A DNA stretch of 64,000 nt from Burkholderiales bacterium (GTDB lineage: Bacteria > Pseudomonadota > Gammaproteobacteria > Burkholderiales > Burkholderiaceae), in NCBI GenBank assembly GCA_021287185.1, contig JAJTAZ010000027.1, forward strand, positions 1 to 64,000, read 5' to 3'. Below are positions 8,288-18,990 of this stretch, in pieces. The notes under the pieces were generated by a model that worked only from the letters and a program-made list of their open reading frames with translations, ran no database searches and was not told the DNA's origin. The position numbers and the translations under genes are program-made. Position 1 is the stretch's first letter. The number at the start of each line of letters is the position of its first letter.

Positions 8288-10540
8288 ATGACCGTATTTG
8301 ACCAAAATCTCGCCGATCTCAATCCCACGCAACTCGAAGCAGTCACGCTGCCGCACCAGTCCGCACTGATTCTTGCGGGTGCAGGTTCTGGCAAAACCCG
8401 CGTGCTGACCACGCGTATGGCGTGGTTAATGCAAACGGGACAAGCCTCACCTGCATCCATCCTTGCGGTGACCTTTACCAATAAAGCCGCCAAAGAAATG
8501 ACCACGCGATTGAGCAGTTTATTGCCTGTGAACACGCGTCATATGTGGATAGGCACGTTTCATGGTTTGTGTAATCGCTTTTTGCGCGCGCATCACAAGG
8601 ATGCCAATTTGCCCGCAACGTTTCAGATTTTGGATACCCAAGACCAACTCTCGGCGATTAAACGTCTGCTCAAAGGCATGAATATCGATACCGAGCGTTT
8701 CAAACCCAAAGAGGTGCAATATTTTATCAATGGTAATAAAGAAGAAGGTTTGCGCGCCAACGATGTGATTGCCGATGATTTTTTTCGACGCAAATTGGTG
8801 GAGATTTTCAGCGCGTATGAAGCGCAGTGTCAGCGCGAAGGCGTGGTGGACTTTCCTGAGTTGTTGTTGCGCGCGTATGAAGTTCTAAAATCGAATGAGG
8901 CATTGCGTACCCACTATCAGGAGCGTTTTACACACATATTGGTGGATGAGTTTCAAGACACCAATGCCTTGCAGTACGCTTGGCTCAAACTGTTGTCCAG
9001 CCCCAGAACTGCGGTGATGGCGGTGGGTGATGATGACCAGTCGATTTATGGTTTTCGCGGTGCGCGGGTTGAGAACATGCGTTTGTTTGAGCAGGAGTTC
9101 GCGCAGGGGCATGTGGTCAAACTCGAACAAAATTACCGCTCCTACGGGCATATTTTGGGCGCGGCGAATGCGTTGATTCGAGAAAACGCCAATCGCCTTG
9201 GCAAAGAATTGTGGACGGACCGAGGGCATGGCGAAGCGGTGCGTGTGTACGAGGCGGACACCGATTTATCAGAAGCGCGCTTTGTGGTCGAAGAAATCAT
9301 GGCGCAGATTGCCAATGGCATTGCGCGCAGTGACATTGCCGTGTTGTATCGGGCGAATGCACAATCACGAGTGATTGAACACGCGCTGTTCAATGCGGGT
9401 ATCCCGTATCGTGTGTATGGTGGTTTGCGCTTTTTTGAGCGCGCTGAGATTAAGCATGCACTGGCGTATTTGCGTTTGATTGACAATCCGCACGACGACA
9501 CCGCGTTTATGCGCGTGGTGAATTTCCCCACACGCGGAATCGGTTCGCGCACCATTGAATTGCTACAAGACTACGCACGCGCGCATGATTGCTCGCTGTT
9601 CTCTGCAGTGGTTGGCATGAGCGGCACGGCAGGTGGCAAGTTGGCGCATTTCACAAAAATGATTGATGGCATGCGCTTTGATACGCAACATTTGCCCTTG
9701 CCCGAATTGGTCGATCACATCAACGTTCACAGTGGATTGCTGGCGCATTACAAAGCCGAGCGAGAAGGGCAAGACCGCGTGGATAACTTGAATGAATTGG
9801 TGACCGCAGCGGCAGCATTCACACAAATTGAAGGTTACGAATCAGACATCACAGCGAGTACATCGGGCGCGGATGCGAGCGTGCTCACGCCATTGGCTGG
9901 ATTTTTATCGCATGCGGCATTGGAAGCGGGTGACAATCAAGCCCAAGCGGGGCAGGATGCGGTGCAATTGATGACGGTGCACGCCGCCAAAGGTCTGGAA
10001 TTTCACACCGTATTTATTTTGGGTTTAGAAGAAGGCTTGTGTCCGCATGAAAACAGTTTGTCGGACGAGGGTGGGGTTGAGGAAGAGCGTCGCCTGATGT
10101 ATGTTGCCATCACCCGCGCGCGCAACAAACTCTATATGACCTTGGCGCGTTCACGCATGTTGCACGGACAAACGCGCTATGGCGTGCGTTCACGTTTTTT
10201 GGATGAATTGCCTGAAGAGCACCTCAAATGGCTCACACCCAGATTGTCCAACTACAACGGAGGCAGCAACGGTGCAAGTTATGACGGTGGCTACACCGCA
10301 TGGGAGCAGACCGCGATGGCGCGTGAACAATCCGCGCCGTCGTTCGGTTCACACAAGGCGAAAGAAAACACCACACTCGGCTATCGCATGGGGCAGTCGG
10401 TTTCTCATGCAAAATTCGGTACGGGTGTGATTGTCAAATTGGAGGGCAGTGGTGAGGACACACGTGCGTACATCAACTTTGGCACCAAAGTTGGCATTAA
10501 GTGCTTGGCTTTGAACATTGCTAAATTGGAACGGTTGTGA
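8288..10540 (+). CDS. uvrD: DNA helicase II, UvrD/PcrA type
   Basis: UvrD is a 3'-5' SF1A helicase for nucleotide-excision and mismatch repair. The 750 residues align along their whole length with E. coli UvrD. Walker A 'GAGSGKT' is at residues 31-37, Walker B 'LVDEFQDTN', motif III 'DDQSIYGFRGA', motif V 'VQLMTVHAAKGLEF' and motif VI 'EERRLMYVAITRA' follow. The C-terminal Tudor-like domain, 'GQSVSHAKFGTGVIVKLEGSG', is the UvrD/PcrA hallmark and separates it from Rep. ATG 8288 gives the standard N-terminus. It stands alone. Confidence 0.96.
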   Translation: MTVFDQNLADLNPTQLEAVTLPHQSALILAGAGSGKTRVLTTRMAWLMQTGQASPASILAVTFTNKAAKEMTTRLSSLLPVNTRHMWIGTFHGLCNRFLRAHHKDANLPATFQILDTQDQLSAIKRLLKGMNIDTERFKPKEVQYFINGNKEEGLRANDVIADDFFRRKLVEIFSAYEAQCQREGVVDFPELLLRAYEVLKSNEALRTHYQERFTHILVDEFQDTNALQYAWLKLLSSPRTAVMAVGDDDQSIYGFRGARVENMRLFEQEFAQGHVVKLEQNYRSYGHILGAANALIRENANRLGKELWTDRGHGEAVRVYEADTDLSEARFVVEEIMAQIANGIARSDIAVLYRANAQSRVIEHALFNAGIPYRVYGGLRFFERAEIKHALAYLRLIDNPHDDTAFMRVVNFPTRGIGSRTIELLQDYARAHDCSLFSAVVGMSGTAGGKLAHFTKMIDGMRFDTQHLPLPELVDHINVHSGLLAHYKAEREGQDRVDNLNELVTAAAAFTQIEGYESDITASTSGADASVLTPLAGFLSHAALEAGDNQAQAGQDAVQLMTVHAAKGLEFHTVFILGLEEGLCPHENSLSDEGGVEEERRLMYVAITRARNKLYMTLARSRMLHGQTRYGVRSRFLDELPEEHLKWLTPRLSNYNGGSNGASYDGGYTAWEQTAMAREQSAPSFGSHKAKENTTLGYRMGQSVSHAKFGTGVIVKLEGSGEDTRAYINFGTKVGIKCLALNIAKLERL

Positions 10541-10654
10541 TTCCGTACTGTGCTGTCTGGTACAACGCGGTACTTTGCATCTGGGGTGGTTTTATTTTTA
10601 TTTCAAAAAATTATTTGATTTGACTTAAATTATAATGAATTCGTATTGAATATT

Positions 10655-10684
10655 TTGAGTACGCTCGTTCGATAGGGGTATAAT
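10655..10684 (+). promoter_or_regulatory. Predicted sigma-70 promoter of ppk2
   Basis: A -35 TTGAGT (10655-10660) and a perfect -10 TATAAT (10679-10684) are separated by 18 bp, about 50 bp before the ppk2 start. A good AGGAG ribosome site follows near 10725. Confidence 0.55.
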
Positions 10685-10734
10685 TTAAGTAGAATTTGTG
10701 TATTAATGATTTAATTGTTCATCAGGAGATTTAA

Positions 10735-12003
10735 ATGGTCACACAAAGCAGTAAAGCCAACGGCGTTACACCAACCGTACAGCAATCCAAAGCCGTTTTG
10801 CCTAAGCCCGTTCGTCGCGTGGCTAAGGCGGCAGGCAGTGCACCCCGTTCAACCGCAAAACCGACCCCCCGCGCCGTGCGCAAACCTGCTGCGGCGACAG
10901 CAGTGAAAAAACCGGCCATTCCAGCGACGGTTAAAGCAGAAATCAATGACAAAAAACTGGATCGGGCGCACAGTCAAATGCAAGGTGTGACCGATATGAT
11001 GAAAAACGCATCGGCGCACACCAAAGACAGTAACAAACGCGCAGTTGCCGCTAAAGCAGCAAAAACCATGGTCGATAGTTGGTCACCTGACGACCGCGAA
11101 GTGATGTATAAAATCTTGCGCGACCAAGTGCGCACGCAGAAAAAAGAGACTTTAAAAACCCAAGGTCATCCTGATGACATCCTTTCAGATAAATGGCGCG
11201 AGGGTGCATACCCATACAAAAATCGCATGAACCGCGATACCTATGAGGAACAGAAATATCGCTTGCAGGTGGAATTGCTCAAGTTGCAAAACTGGGTCAA
11301 GGACACGGGGCAACGTGTGGTGATTTTATTTGAAGGGCGCGATGCGGCAGGTAAAGGTGGTACGATTAAACGCTTCATGGAACACTTAAATCCCCGTGGT
11401 GCGCGCGTGGTGGCTTTGGAAAAACCAACCGAACGCGAACGCGGTCAGTGGTATTTCCAACGTTATATTCAAAACCTACCGAGTGCGGGCGAAATTGTGA
11501 TGTTTGACCGCTCGTGGTACAACCGTGCGGGTGTGGAACGTGTGATGGGCTTTTGCAATGACACCGAATACACGGAATTCATGCGTCAATGCCCTGAGTT
11601 TGAGCGCAATTTGGTGCGTAGCGGTATTATCTTGATTAAATTCTGGTTCTCAGTCAGTCGTGCGGAACAACGTCAACGATTCATGCAGCGCAAACACCAC
11701 CCATTGAAACAATGGAAACTCTCACCTGTGGATTTGGCATCGCTGGATAAATGGGATGACTACACGACTGCCAAAGAAGCGATGTTCTACCACACCGATA
11801 CCGCGGATGCGCCGTGGACTGTGATTAAATCGGATTGTAAAAAACGCGCGCGTTTGAACTGTATGCGCCATGTGTTGACTTTATTGCCTTATACCAATAA
11901 AGACACCGCTGTGGTTGTGCCGCCCGATACCTTACTGGTCAGCCGCCCTGGTATGGGACACGTGTTGGACAGTGGCAAGCGAGGGCAGCAAACATTCGAT
12001 TAA
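10735..12003 (+). CDS. ppk2: Polyphosphate kinase 2 with basic N-terminal extension
   Basis: PPK2 enzymes use polyphosphate to phosphorylate GDP/ADP (or the reverse). The catalytic domain starts near residue 155; Walker A 'GRDAAGKGGT' is at 201-210, the lid module 'RERGQWYFQRY' and Walker B-like 'IVMFDRSWYNRAG' follow. The 422 residues exceed the usual ~300 because about 110 N-terminal residues are a low-complexity Ala/Lys/Pro/Arg-rich tail like those of histone-H1-like or granule-binding proteins. That tail may bind DNA or polyphosphate; this is inference. The gene has its own promoter and terminator. Class I (single PPK2 domain) is most likely. Confidence 0.92.
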   Translation: MVTQSSKANGVTPTVQQSKAVLPKPVRRVAKAAGSAPRSTAKPTPRAVRKPAAATAVKKPAIPATVKAEINDKKLDRAHSQMQGVTDMMKNASAHTKDSNKRAVAAKAAKTMVDSWSPDDREVMYKILRDQVRTQKKETLKTQGHPDDILSDKWREGAYPYKNRMNRDTYEEQKYRLQVELLKLQNWVKDTGQRVVILFEGRDAAGKGGTIKRFMEHLNPRGARVVALEKPTERERGQWYFQRYIQNLPSAGEIVMFDRSWYNRAGVERVMGFCNDTEYTEFMRQCPEFERNLVRSGIILIKFWFSVSRAEQRQRFMQRKHHPLKQWKLSPVDLASLDKWDDYTTAKEAMFYHTDTADAPWTVIKSDCKKRARLNCMRHVLTLLPYTNKDTAVVVPPDTLLVSRPGMGHVLDSGKRGQQTFD

Positions 12004-12035
12004 GTTGCACGCAATACTTCAGGATGTTTGGTGAG

Positions 12036-12066
12036 GAACGGTCATGCGAATGACCGTTCTTTTTTT
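12036..12066 (+). terminator. Rho-independent terminator after ppk2
   Basis: A 10-bp stem (GAACGGTCAT 12036-12045, ATGACCGTTC 12050-12059) with a GCGA tetraloop is followed by a run of seven T. Confidence 0.9.
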
Positions 12067-12139
12067 GCTGTGTGCCAATCCAATCGCTTGTATAATCAAG
12101 TCGTTATTGAACTTTTAAACTGTATGATTAGGATAAGCT

Positions 12140-12925
12140 GTGTTTATTGATAGCCATTGCCACATTGATTTTCCCGATTTGTATGCCAAGATACCAGAGG
12201 TTTTGGACAATATGCGCGCGCATGAAGTCAGCCATGCTTTGGCCGTGAGTGTGGATGTGAAAGATTGGGAACGCATTCGTGCGTTGATTGAGGCGCACCC
12301 AAATATTTATGGCTCGGTGGGTGTGCACCCTGAATACGCCGATGCGTATGAACCGAGTTTGGACGAATTGCTGGCGATGCTGGCGCATCCCAAGGTGATT
12401 GCTACGGGTGAGACGGGTTTGGATTATTATTGGACAAAAAACGAGGGCAATGTGCTGGATTGGCAACGCGCGCGCTTTCGCACCCACATCGAAGCCGCTA
12501 AACAGGCGCGCAAACCGCTCATCATCCACACGCGCGATTCGGCCGAGGACACGATGCGGATTTTGCGCGAAGAAAACGCCGACGAAATTGGTGGTGTGAT
12601 GCACTGCTTTACCGAAAGCCGCGCAGTGGCGCAGCAGGCTTTGGATTTGGGTTTTTATATTTCATTTTCGGGGATTGTGAGTTTTAAAAATGCCACAGTG
12701 ATACACGATACGGCGAAATACGTGCCCTTGGACAGGATTTTGATTGAGACCGATTCACCCTACCTCGCGCCCGTGCCGTATCGTGGCAAACAAAATGAGC
12801 CTGCCTACGTGCGCCATGTGGCACAAGCGGTGGCAAGTTTGCGCGGCATCAGTATCGAAGAAATTGGGCGGGCGAGTTCAGAGAATTTTGCGCGCTGTTT
12901 TCTGCTCGATACCGTTCGCACATAG
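12140..12925 (+). CDS. TatD family metal-dependent hydrolase (YcfH-like)
   Basis: This TIM-barrel amidohydrolase-fold protein belongs to the TatD deoxyribonuclease family. The N-terminal metal site 'DSHCHIDF', the Glu of 'ATGETGLDYYW', 'PLIIHTRDS', 'MHCFTES' and the Asp of 'ILIETDSPYL' are all present. The start is GTG 12140, giving 'MFIDSHCH' at the extreme N-terminus as in the family. A TATAAT at 12091-12096 may be the -10 box of its promoter. The order TatD-aldehyde dehydrogenase-thiolase with 7-9 bp gaps suggests one transcript. Confidence 0.9.
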   Translation: MFIDSHCHIDFPDLYAKIPEVLDNMRAHEVSHALAVSVDVKDWERIRALIEAHPNIYGSVGVHPEYADAYEPSLDELLAMLAHPKVIATGETGLDYYWTKNEGNVLDWQRARFRTHIEAAKQARKPLIIHTRDSAEDTMRILREENADEIGGVMHCFTESRAVAQQALDLGFYISFSGIVSFKNATVIHDTAKYVPLDRILIETDSPYLAPVPYRGKQNEPAYVRHVAQAVASLRGISIEEIGRASSENFARCFLLDTVRT

Positions 12926-12934
12926 GAGCATGAC

Positions 12935-14347
12935 ATGAACACACACATAGAGCAAAGTATTATCGAGGGGTTGGCGTTGCAGCGTGCGGCATACCATAAA
13001 AATCCCGTGCCGAATTACGCCGATCGTATTCGTGATTTGACCCGATTGGGTGATTTTTTACGTGAAAATAAGGATGCGATTTGTGAAGCGGTGAATTTGG
13101 ACTTTGGTAATCGCTCGGTGCATGAAACCATATTGTCCGAGATTTTACCCACGCTCAATGAAATCAACCATGTGAAGAAACACCTCAAAACATGGATGAA
13201 ACCGCAACGTCGCGGTGTGGATTTAAAAACTTTTATTGGTGCGAAAAATCGCGTGATTCCGCAACCCTTGGGTGTGGTCGGTGTGATTGTGCCGTGGAAC
13301 TTTCCCCTGTTTTTGTCTTTAGGACCGCTGGTCAGCATATTCGCGGCGGGTAATCGCGCGATGGTGAAAATGTCCGAGAACTCGCGTCACCTCACACAAT
13401 TGATGCAAGACCGCATGCCTGCGTATTTTCACAACGATAAGTTGCAATTCATCGAAGGTGCAGACGGCGCGGGGCAAGCGTTTTCAAAACAACCCTTTGA
13501 CTACCTATTATTTACGGGCTCGGGGCAAACGGGCAGTGCGGTGATGGCGGCAGCGGCGGCGAATTTGTGTCCCGTGACCTTGGAGTTGGGCGGCAAATCG
13601 CCCGCCTTGGTGTTGGATGATTACGATGTCAACGTGGCAGCCGAGCGGATTTTGTATGCTAAATGCTTGAATGCGGGGCAGATTTGCGTGACCGCTGACC
13701 ATGTTTATCTGCCACAGGACAAAGTCGATGCCTTCATACACACCGCGCAATCGGTGGTGCAAAAACGTTATGTGTCCAAAGACAGCCCCGACTACACCTC
13801 GATTATTGACGATAAATCCTATGCGCGTTTAATCAACGCACTGGAGCAAGCGCGCGCGCAGGGCGCAACCTTGATACCTTTGTTGGATGGTGAGCCATTT
13901 GATGCGGGCACACGCAAAATCGCGCCACATTTGGTATTGAACGCGCCTGCGGATTGTGAATTGATGACGCGTGAAATTTTTGGGCCGATATTGCCCATCA
14001 TGCCATTTACGGATGTCGTACACGTGGTGCGTGAGATCAATGCACGTCCGCGCCCGTTGGCTTTTTATCCATTTACCCACGATGCGGATAAACTCGATTA
14101 CCTGCTCACTCATGTGATGAGTGGTGGGGTCAGCGTGAATGATGTGCTGCTGCACGTGGCGCAAACCGACATGCCGTTTGGGGGCGTGGGTGCGAGTGGC
14201 ATGGGGCATTATCATGGGGTTGAAGGGTTTAATACCTTTAGCAAGCTGCGCCCCGTGTTTTATCAAGCGCGCTGGAGTGTGGCGAGTTTGCTCGCGCCGC
14301 CGTATGGCACGCTGTTTAACCGAATTACAGATTTTCTGATGAAGTGA
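12935..14347 (+). CDS. Aldehyde dehydrogenase, coniferyl-aldehyde dehydrogenase type
   Basis: This NAD(P)-dependent aldehyde dehydrogenase of 470 residues has the general base Glu217 in 'LELGGKSP' and catalytic Cys251 in '[11 protein letters not shown]'. The sequence '[14 protein letters not shown]' and the short C-terminus ending in a hydrophobic helix are those of the class-3-like branch that includes coniferyl aldehyde dehydrogenase (CalB). In this branch the substrates are often long-chain or aromatic aldehydes. It sits between tatD and a thiolase with only 9 and 7 bp gaps. Confidence 0.88.
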   Translation: MNTHIEQSIIEGLALQRAAYHKNPVPNYADRIRDLTRLGDFLRENKDAICEAVNLDFGNRSVHETILSEILPTLNEINHVKKHLKTWMKPQRRGVDLKTFIGAKNRVIPQPLGVVGVIVPWNFPLFLSLGPLVSIFAAGNRAMVKMSENSRHLTQLMQDRMPAYFHNDKLQFIEGADGAGQAFSKQPFDYLLFTGSGQTGSAVMAAAAANLCPVTLELGGKSPALVLDDYDVNVAAERILYAKCLNAGQICVTADHVYLPQDKVDAFIHTAQSVVQKRYVSKDSPDYTSIIDDKSYARLINALEQARAQGATLIPLLDGEPFDAGTRKIAPHLVLNAPADCELMTREIFGPILPIMPFTDVVHVVREINARPRPLAFYPFTHDADKLDYLLTHVMSGGVSVNDVLLHVAQTDMPFGGVGASGMGHYHGVEGFNTFSKLRPVFYQARWSVASLLAPPYGTLFNRITDFLMK

Positions 14348-14354
14348 GGACAAT

Positions 14355-15533
14355 ATGAAACCAGTGGTGATTGTTGCGGCAAAGCGCACGGCAATTGGCA
14401 AATTTGGTGGCAGTTTGGCAAAAATCGCCGCACCTGATTTGGGTGCGGTGGTGTTGCGCGCATTGCTTGAGCAAACAGGCGTGGCAGGTGAAGCCATTGA
14501 TGAGGTGATTCTGGGGCAGGTGCTCACCGCGGGTGCGGGGCAAAATCCCGCACGTCAAACGGTGATTAAGGCAGGTTTGCCCAACAGTGTGTCGGCGATG
14601 ACGATTAATAAAGTTTGTGGCTCTGGGTTGAAAGCCGTGATGCTTGGCGCGCAAGCAATCGCTTGTGGCGATGCGGACATCGTCATTGCGGGTGGGCAGG
14701 AGAACATGAGCGCGTCGGCGCATGTATTGCCGAATTCGCGCGAGGGTTTTCGCATGGGCAATACTACTTTGGTCGATACCATGATTAAAGACGGCTTGTG
14801 GGATGCGTTCAACGACTACCACATGGGCATCACTGCTGAGAATGTCGCCAAACAATTCAACATCAGCCGCGACATGCAGGACGCATTCGCGCTGGCATCA
14901 CAGCAAAAAGCCATCCATGCGCAGGACGCGGGGAAATTTGTCGATGAAATTGTGCCCGTGCATATTCCCCAACGCAAGGGCGAACCTGTGGTGTTTGAGA
15001 CGGATGAATACATCAACCGCAAAACCAATGCCGAGAGTTTGGCGGGGCTGCGCCCAGCGTTTGACAAGGCAGGCAGTGTGACCGCGGGCAATGCTTCTGG
15101 TATCAACGATGGTGCGGCGATGGTCATGCTCATGAGCGCGGACAAAGCACGCGAACTCAATTTAACCCCTTTGGCAACGATTCAATCCTATGCCAGTGCG
15201 GCCATTGACCCTGCCATCATGGGCATGGGGCCTGTGAATGCTTCGCGCAAAGCCTTGCGCAAAGCAGGTTGGTCTGCCGATGAACTGGATTTGATGGAAA
15301 TCAACGAGGCTTTCGCCGCCCAAGCCGCGGCAGTCAATCAAGAAATGCAGTGGGATACCAGCAAAATCAATGTGAATGGCGGCGCGATTGCGTTGGGTCA
15401 TCCAATTGGCGCGTCGGGTTGTCGAATCTTGGTATCACTGCTGCACGAAATGCAAAAACGCGATGCGAAAAAAGGTTTGGCGGCTTTGTGTATTGGCGGC
15501 GGTATGGGCGTGGCGTTGGCGGTGGAACGCTAA
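14355..15533 (+). CDS. Acetyl-CoA C-acetyltransferase (thiolase)
   Basis: This 392-residue biosynthetic-type thiolase condenses two acetyl-CoA to acetoacetyl-CoA, or the reverse. Catalytic residues are present: Cys88 in '[11 protein letters not shown]', His349 in '[10 protein letters not shown]' and Cys379 in 'LCIGGGMG', as well as 'EINEAFAAQ'. It resembles PhaA/AtoB. No phaC, phaB or acetoacetate reductase lies next to it, so whether it feeds polyhydroxybutyrate or ketone metabolism cannot be said. The upstream aldehyde dehydrogenase is probably co-transcribed. Confidence 0.93.
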   Translation: MKPVVIVAAKRTAIGKFGGSLAKIAAPDLGAVVLRALLEQTGVAGEAIDEVILGQVLTAGAGQNPARQTVIKAGLPNSVSAMTINKVCGSGLKAVMLGAQAIACGDADIVIAGGQENMSASAHVLPNSREGFRMGNTTLVDTMIKDGLWDAFNDYHMGITAENVAKQFNISRDMQDAFALASQQKAIHAQDAGKFVDEIVPVHIPQRKGEPVVFETDEYINRKTNAESLAGLRPAFDKAGSVTAGNASGINDGAAMVMLMSADKARELNLTPLATIQSYASAAIDPAIMGMGPVNASRKALRKAGWSADELDLMEINEAFAAQAAAVNQEMQWDTSKINVNGGAIALGHPIGASGCRILVSLLHEMQKRDAKKGLAALCIGGGMGVALAVER

Positions 15534-15625
15534 AGTTCGCTGCGAAACTTAGCCAGTCGCTGGTTTGGGCTTTGGGTTAGAATGGTGACTTTTTTGACCG
15601 ATGGTCGCTATTTTTTAGTTCAGTC

Positions 15626-16597
15626 ATGCCGCAAACAGATTCCCACCACGCACAATTTTCCCAACGTCAACGCATGATGGCATTTGCCCTTGCTGTGGTG
15701 GGGGCGGTGCTGTTCTCAAACAAAGCGATTTTGGCGAAGTTAATGTACCGCGAGGGCGCAGATGCGCTCGATACGATTACCTTGCGCATGGTGTTTGCCT
15801 TTCCTTTGTTTTTCGCGTTGGCAGTGTGGGTGCACTTTACCGACCATGAACATGCCAACTATCGTTTGACACGCTCGGATATAGTGAATATTTTGGTGGT
15901 CGGCTTTGTGGGTTATTATTTGTCCAGTATGTTGGATTTTACAGGCTTGCAGTATATTTCCACGGGCTTGGAACGACTGCTGTTGTTCCTCACGCCGTCA
16001 TTGGTGCTGATTATTTCACGGGTATTTTTTCACAAACACATTGATAGCAAACAATGGTGGGCGATGGGTTTGGCGTATTTGGGCATTGTGTTTGTATTTG
16101 TCCATGAAGTGAAATTTTCTGGCAGCAATGTACCTTTGGGTTCGGCGTTGGTGTTTGGCAGCGCGCTGGCGTATGCGATTTACTTATTAATTACGGGTGA
16201 ACTGGTCAAACATTTGGGTACGATGCGTTTGGTGGCGTATGCGATGATGATTTCCACTGCGTGTTGTGTCATGCAATACGCGTTGATAGGCGATTGGGGG
16301 CATTTACGCGATTTGTTGGCGGCGCATCCAGTACTGTGGTGGTATTCGGGTTTAATCGCTGTATTGAGTACTTTTGCACCCGTGTTGCTGACAATGTGGG
16401 CGGTATCGCGCTTGGGTTCGCCGATTGTCTCACAAATTGGCATGATGGGGCCGATTTCCATGCTCGGTTTGGGCTATGTGTTTTTGGGTGAACCGATTAC
16501 CATGACACAATTGGCTGGAACGGTTTTGGTGTTGTCAGGCATGACTTTGGTGGGGCGGGTGGCAACACGTAAACTCAGTGCGCCTGCGCATCGATAA
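15626..16597 (+). CDS. EamA/RhaT family transporter (drug/metabolite transporter superfamily)
   Basis: This is an inner-membrane protein of 323 residues with about ten hydrophobic segments arranged as two five-helix EamA repeats (first from about residue 18, second from about 165). A conserved Pro/Glu pair near the end of each repeat is visible ('[19 protein letters not shown]' in the second). Such proteins export amino acids or metabolites; the substrate here is unknown. It precedes rimO by 25 bp and may be in the same transcript. Confidence 0.88.
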   Translation: MPQTDSHHAQFSQRQRMMAFALAVVGAVLFSNKAILAKLMYREGADALDTITLRMVFAFPLFFALAVWVHFTDHEHANYRLTRSDIVNILVVGFVGYYLSSMLDFTGLQYISTGLERLLLFLTPSLVLIISRVFFHKHIDSKQWWAMGLAYLGIVFVFVHEVKFSGSNVPLGSALVFGSALAYAIYLLITGELVKHLGTMRLVAYAMMISTACCVMQYALIGDWGHLRDLLAAHPVLWWYSGLIAVLSTFAPVLLTMWAVSRLGSPIVSQIGMMGPISMLGLGYVFLGEPITMTQLAGTVLVLSGMTLVGRVATRKLSAPAHR

Positions 16598-16622
16598 TTT
16601 ATTTAGAGAAGTGGTTGTGAAT

Positions 16623-17993
16623 ATGAATCAAACAATTAATACAATGAATGCACCGAAAGTCGGCTTCGTTTCCCTCGGTTGTCCCAAAGCTTTGGTGGAC
16701 TCCGAGGATATTTTGACGCGCTTGAAAGTCGAGGGCTACGAGATTTCCAATTCCTACCAAGACGCGGACTTGGTCGTGGTCAACACCTGTGGCTTTATCG
16801 ACAGTGCGGTGGCGGAATCTTTGGACGCAATTGGCGAGGCTTTGCACGAGAATGGTAAAGTCGTGGTCACAGGTTGTCTCGGCGCACGTACCGATGCGAG
16901 CGGCGAGAATATGGTGCGAGCGATGCACCCGAAAGTTTTGGCAGTCACAGGGCCCCATGCGTCCAATGAAGTCATGGATGCGGTGCATCAGCATTTGCCC
17001 AAACCGCATGAGCCGTTCATTGATTTGGTACCCGCGCAGGGCATTAAACTCACACCGTCACATTACGCGTATCTGAAAATTTCTGAAGGCTGTAACCACC
17101 GTTGTACGTTTTGCATCATTCCGTCTTTGCGTGGTGATTTGGTCAGCCGTCCGATTGGCGATGTGGTGCGCGAGGCGGAAAAATTGGTCAAATCGGGTGT
17201 GAAAGAGTTGCTCGTGGTCTCGCAAGACACCAGCGCGTATGGTGTGGATGTGAAGTTTCGCACGGGTTTCGTCAATGGTCGCCCTGTCAAAACCCACATG
17301 CAGACGCTCGCGCAGGAACTCGCGCAACTGGGTGTGTGGGTGCGTATGCACTATGTGTATCCGTATCCGCATGTGGATGACTTGATGGAATTGATGAACG
17401 CGAGCGCGGTCAATGGCTATGGGCGCGTTTTGCCTTATTTGGATGTGCCGTTCCAACACGCGCATCCGCGTGTGCTCAAAGCCATGAAACGCCCAGCGAA
17501 CGATGAAAAAACTTTGGCGCGAATCCAAGCATGGCGCAGTGCCTGCCCTGATTTGACCATCCGTTCGACCTTTATCGCCGGTTTTCCCTCAGAAACTGAA
17601 GAAGAATTTCAGTATTTATTGGATTTCCTCGATGAAGCGCAGTTGGATCGGGTGGGCTGCTTTGCTTACTCGCCCGTGGACGGCGCAAAAGCCAATGAGA
17701 TTGCGGGCGCATTGCCCGATGAAGTACGCGAGGAGCGCACCGCACGCTTTATGGAAAAGCAAGCAGGCATCAGCACCGCGCGTTTGGCGAAAAAAGTCGG
17801 TACGGTGCAAACGGTGCTGATTGATGAAGTCGATGAGGACGGTGCGATTGCTCGCTCCACCGCCGATGCACCTGAAATTGATGGACTGGTGTATATTGAC
17901 TACACCGAAACGCCTTTGCAAGTCGGTCAGTTTGTCGATGTCAAAATTCACCATAGTGATGAACATGATTTATGGGGTGAGTTGGTGGGCTAA
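16623..17993 (+). CDS. rimO: Ribosomal protein S12 methylthiotransferase
   Basis: RimO is a radical-SAM enzyme that adds a methylthio group to Asp89 of ribosomal protein S12. The N-terminal UPF0004 domain has '[12 protein letters not shown]' and two further cluster cysteines ('NTCGFID', 'VTGCLGAR'). The radical-SAM motif C-x3-C-x2-C is in '[15 protein letters not shown]'. A TRAM domain ends the protein. '[10 protein letters not shown]' separates RimO from MiaB. I chose ATG 16623 (456 residues); an upstream in-frame ATG at 16578 lies inside the EamA gene and adds non-family residues. Confidence 0.95.
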   Translation: MNQTINTMNAPKVGFVSLGCPKALVDSEDILTRLKVEGYEISNSYQDADLVVVNTCGFIDSAVAESLDAIGEALHENGKVVVTGCLGARTDASGENMVRAMHPKVLAVTGPHASNEVMDAVHQHLPKPHEPFIDLVPAQGIKLTPSHYAYLKISEGCNHRCTFCIIPSLRGDLVSRPIGDVVREAEKLVKSGVKELLVVSQDTSAYGVDVKFRTGFVNGRPVKTHMQTLAQELAQLGVWVRMHYVYPYPHVDDLMELMNASAVNGYGRVLPYLDVPFQHAHPRVLKAMKRPANDEKTLARIQAWRSACPDLTIRSTFIAGFPSETEEEFQYLLDFLDEAQLDRVGCFAYSPVDGAKANEIAGALPDEVREERTARFMEKQAGISTARLAKKVGTVQTVLIDEVDEDGAIARSTADAPEIDGLVYIDYTETPLQVGQFVDVKIHHSDEHDLWGELVG

Positions 17994-18019
17994 TGCCGTG
18001 CGAATGTATGAATTCACGA

Positions 18020-18050
18020 AAAAGCACGCATGTGAATGGCGCGCTTTTCT
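18020..18050 (+). terminator. Probable terminator between rimO and the acyl-CoA-binding protein gene
   Basis: An imperfect hairpin (left arm 18020-18029, right arm 18039-18048, one A-C mismatch) carries a T-run in its right arm. It lies between convergent genes and could serve both. Confidence 0.45.
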
Positions 18051-18079
18051 GTGAGATTTTGTGCGTTTGAGTTTTGGGC

Positions 18080-18349
18080 TTAAGACCCTGTATCTTGCTC
18101 TGCCAAACGATTGACCAACTCAATGTATTTTTGCTGTGCCGCTTCAGGCTGGGTTCCTGCCAATGCCGCCCACGCGTCGTATTTGGCGCGCGCGATAAAA
18201 TCGGTCATACTGGGGCGATTGCCATCGGCATCGCCATCGGTGGCTTGTTTGTAGTTGGCATATAAAGCCAATAAATCCAAATTACCAGGTTTTTCAGAGA
18301 GGTTTTTGACCGCAATTTGTGCGGCGGCGAATTGTTCGTTGATATTCAT
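18080..18349 (-). CDS. Acyl-CoA-binding protein
   Basis: The 89-residue four-helix protein is a classical ACBP that binds long-chain acyl-CoA in the cytoplasm. Diagnostic residues: 'LALYANYKQATDGD', then 'RPSMTDFIARAKYDAWAAL' and 'AQQKYIELVNRL'. I chose the ATG at 18349 because AAGGGTG lies 7 bases before it; an in-frame ATG at 18364 is also possible. Bacterial ACBPs are found in some beta- and gammaproteobacteria. It stands alone, convergent with rimO. Confidence 0.88.
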   Translation of the reverse strand: MNINEQFAAAQIAVKNLSEKPGNLDLLALYANYKQATDGDADGNRPSMTDFIARAKYDAWAALAGTQPEAAQQKYIELVNRLAEQDTGS

Positions 18350-18574
18350 AAACACCCTTGTCATAAAGTGAACATCATATCACGGCTGGTTTTTAAGCGA
18401 TATAAAAAATAATACGACTGTGCTTTTTTGTGATGAAAAACTCAATTTTCACCACATGACAAGTCATGCAAGGCTGAGTTGATATTTTTGGGTGGAAAGA
18501 CTGAAGACGAATCGAATATGTGCGACAATTTACCTGTATCAATGCACAAGCATGCACAACACTTGAGAACTTGG

Positions 18575-18979
18575 ATGAGACGTTTACCTTTATATTTATT
18601 TTTGGCTTTGTGTGGACTGCTGGTGGCTTTGGCTGTGGCGTGGTGGCAGCTTTTTCAAACGAAAAAAGCCATTGATGCGCAAATCAAGCAAAATCAAGAA
18701 CTGATTTATCGCAATGCCGCACTGCAAGCCGATATCCAAGATTTAAAAAATGGCAACGATGCGGTGCAAGAGCGCGCGCGCCTGCAACTGGGTATGATTA
18801 AAAAAGACGAGGTGTTTGTACAGGTGATGGATCAGCCTTCAGCGGTGCAGCCCGTGCCCAACGGCAACAATCCTACAGCGTCCAACCAACCAGCCAATAC
18901 TGTCAACGAGCGCAACACAACCAATGTGCCGCCTGCCAAGCCGACACAACCCAATTCAACTGCCCCAGCGACCCACTGA
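18575..18979 (+). CDS. FtsB/DivIC-like septum formation initiator protein
   Basis: This bitopic inner-membrane protein has one transmembrane helix (about residues 5-25 from ATG 18575), then a periplasmic coiled coil with 'NAALQADIQDLKNGNDAVQERARLQLGM' spread over about 30 residues and 'KKDEVFVQV', the FtsB signature. FtsB joins FtsQ and FtsL at the division site. The C-terminal 45 residues are a Pro/Asn/Thr-rich tail not seen in E. coli FtsB. Starts at 18479 (TTG) and 18542 (ATG) are possible; ATG 18575 gives the short cytoplasmic tail usual for FtsB. ftsB is normally next to eno, which is not here. Confidence 0.75.
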   Translation: MRRLPLYLFLALCGLLVALAVAWWQLFQTKKAIDAQIKQNQELIYRNAALQADIQDLKNGNDAVQERARLQLGMIKKDEVFVQVMDQPSAVQPVPNGNNPTASNQPANTVNERNTTNVPPAKPTQPNSTAPATH

Positions 18980-18990
18980 TTGAGAGTCAC

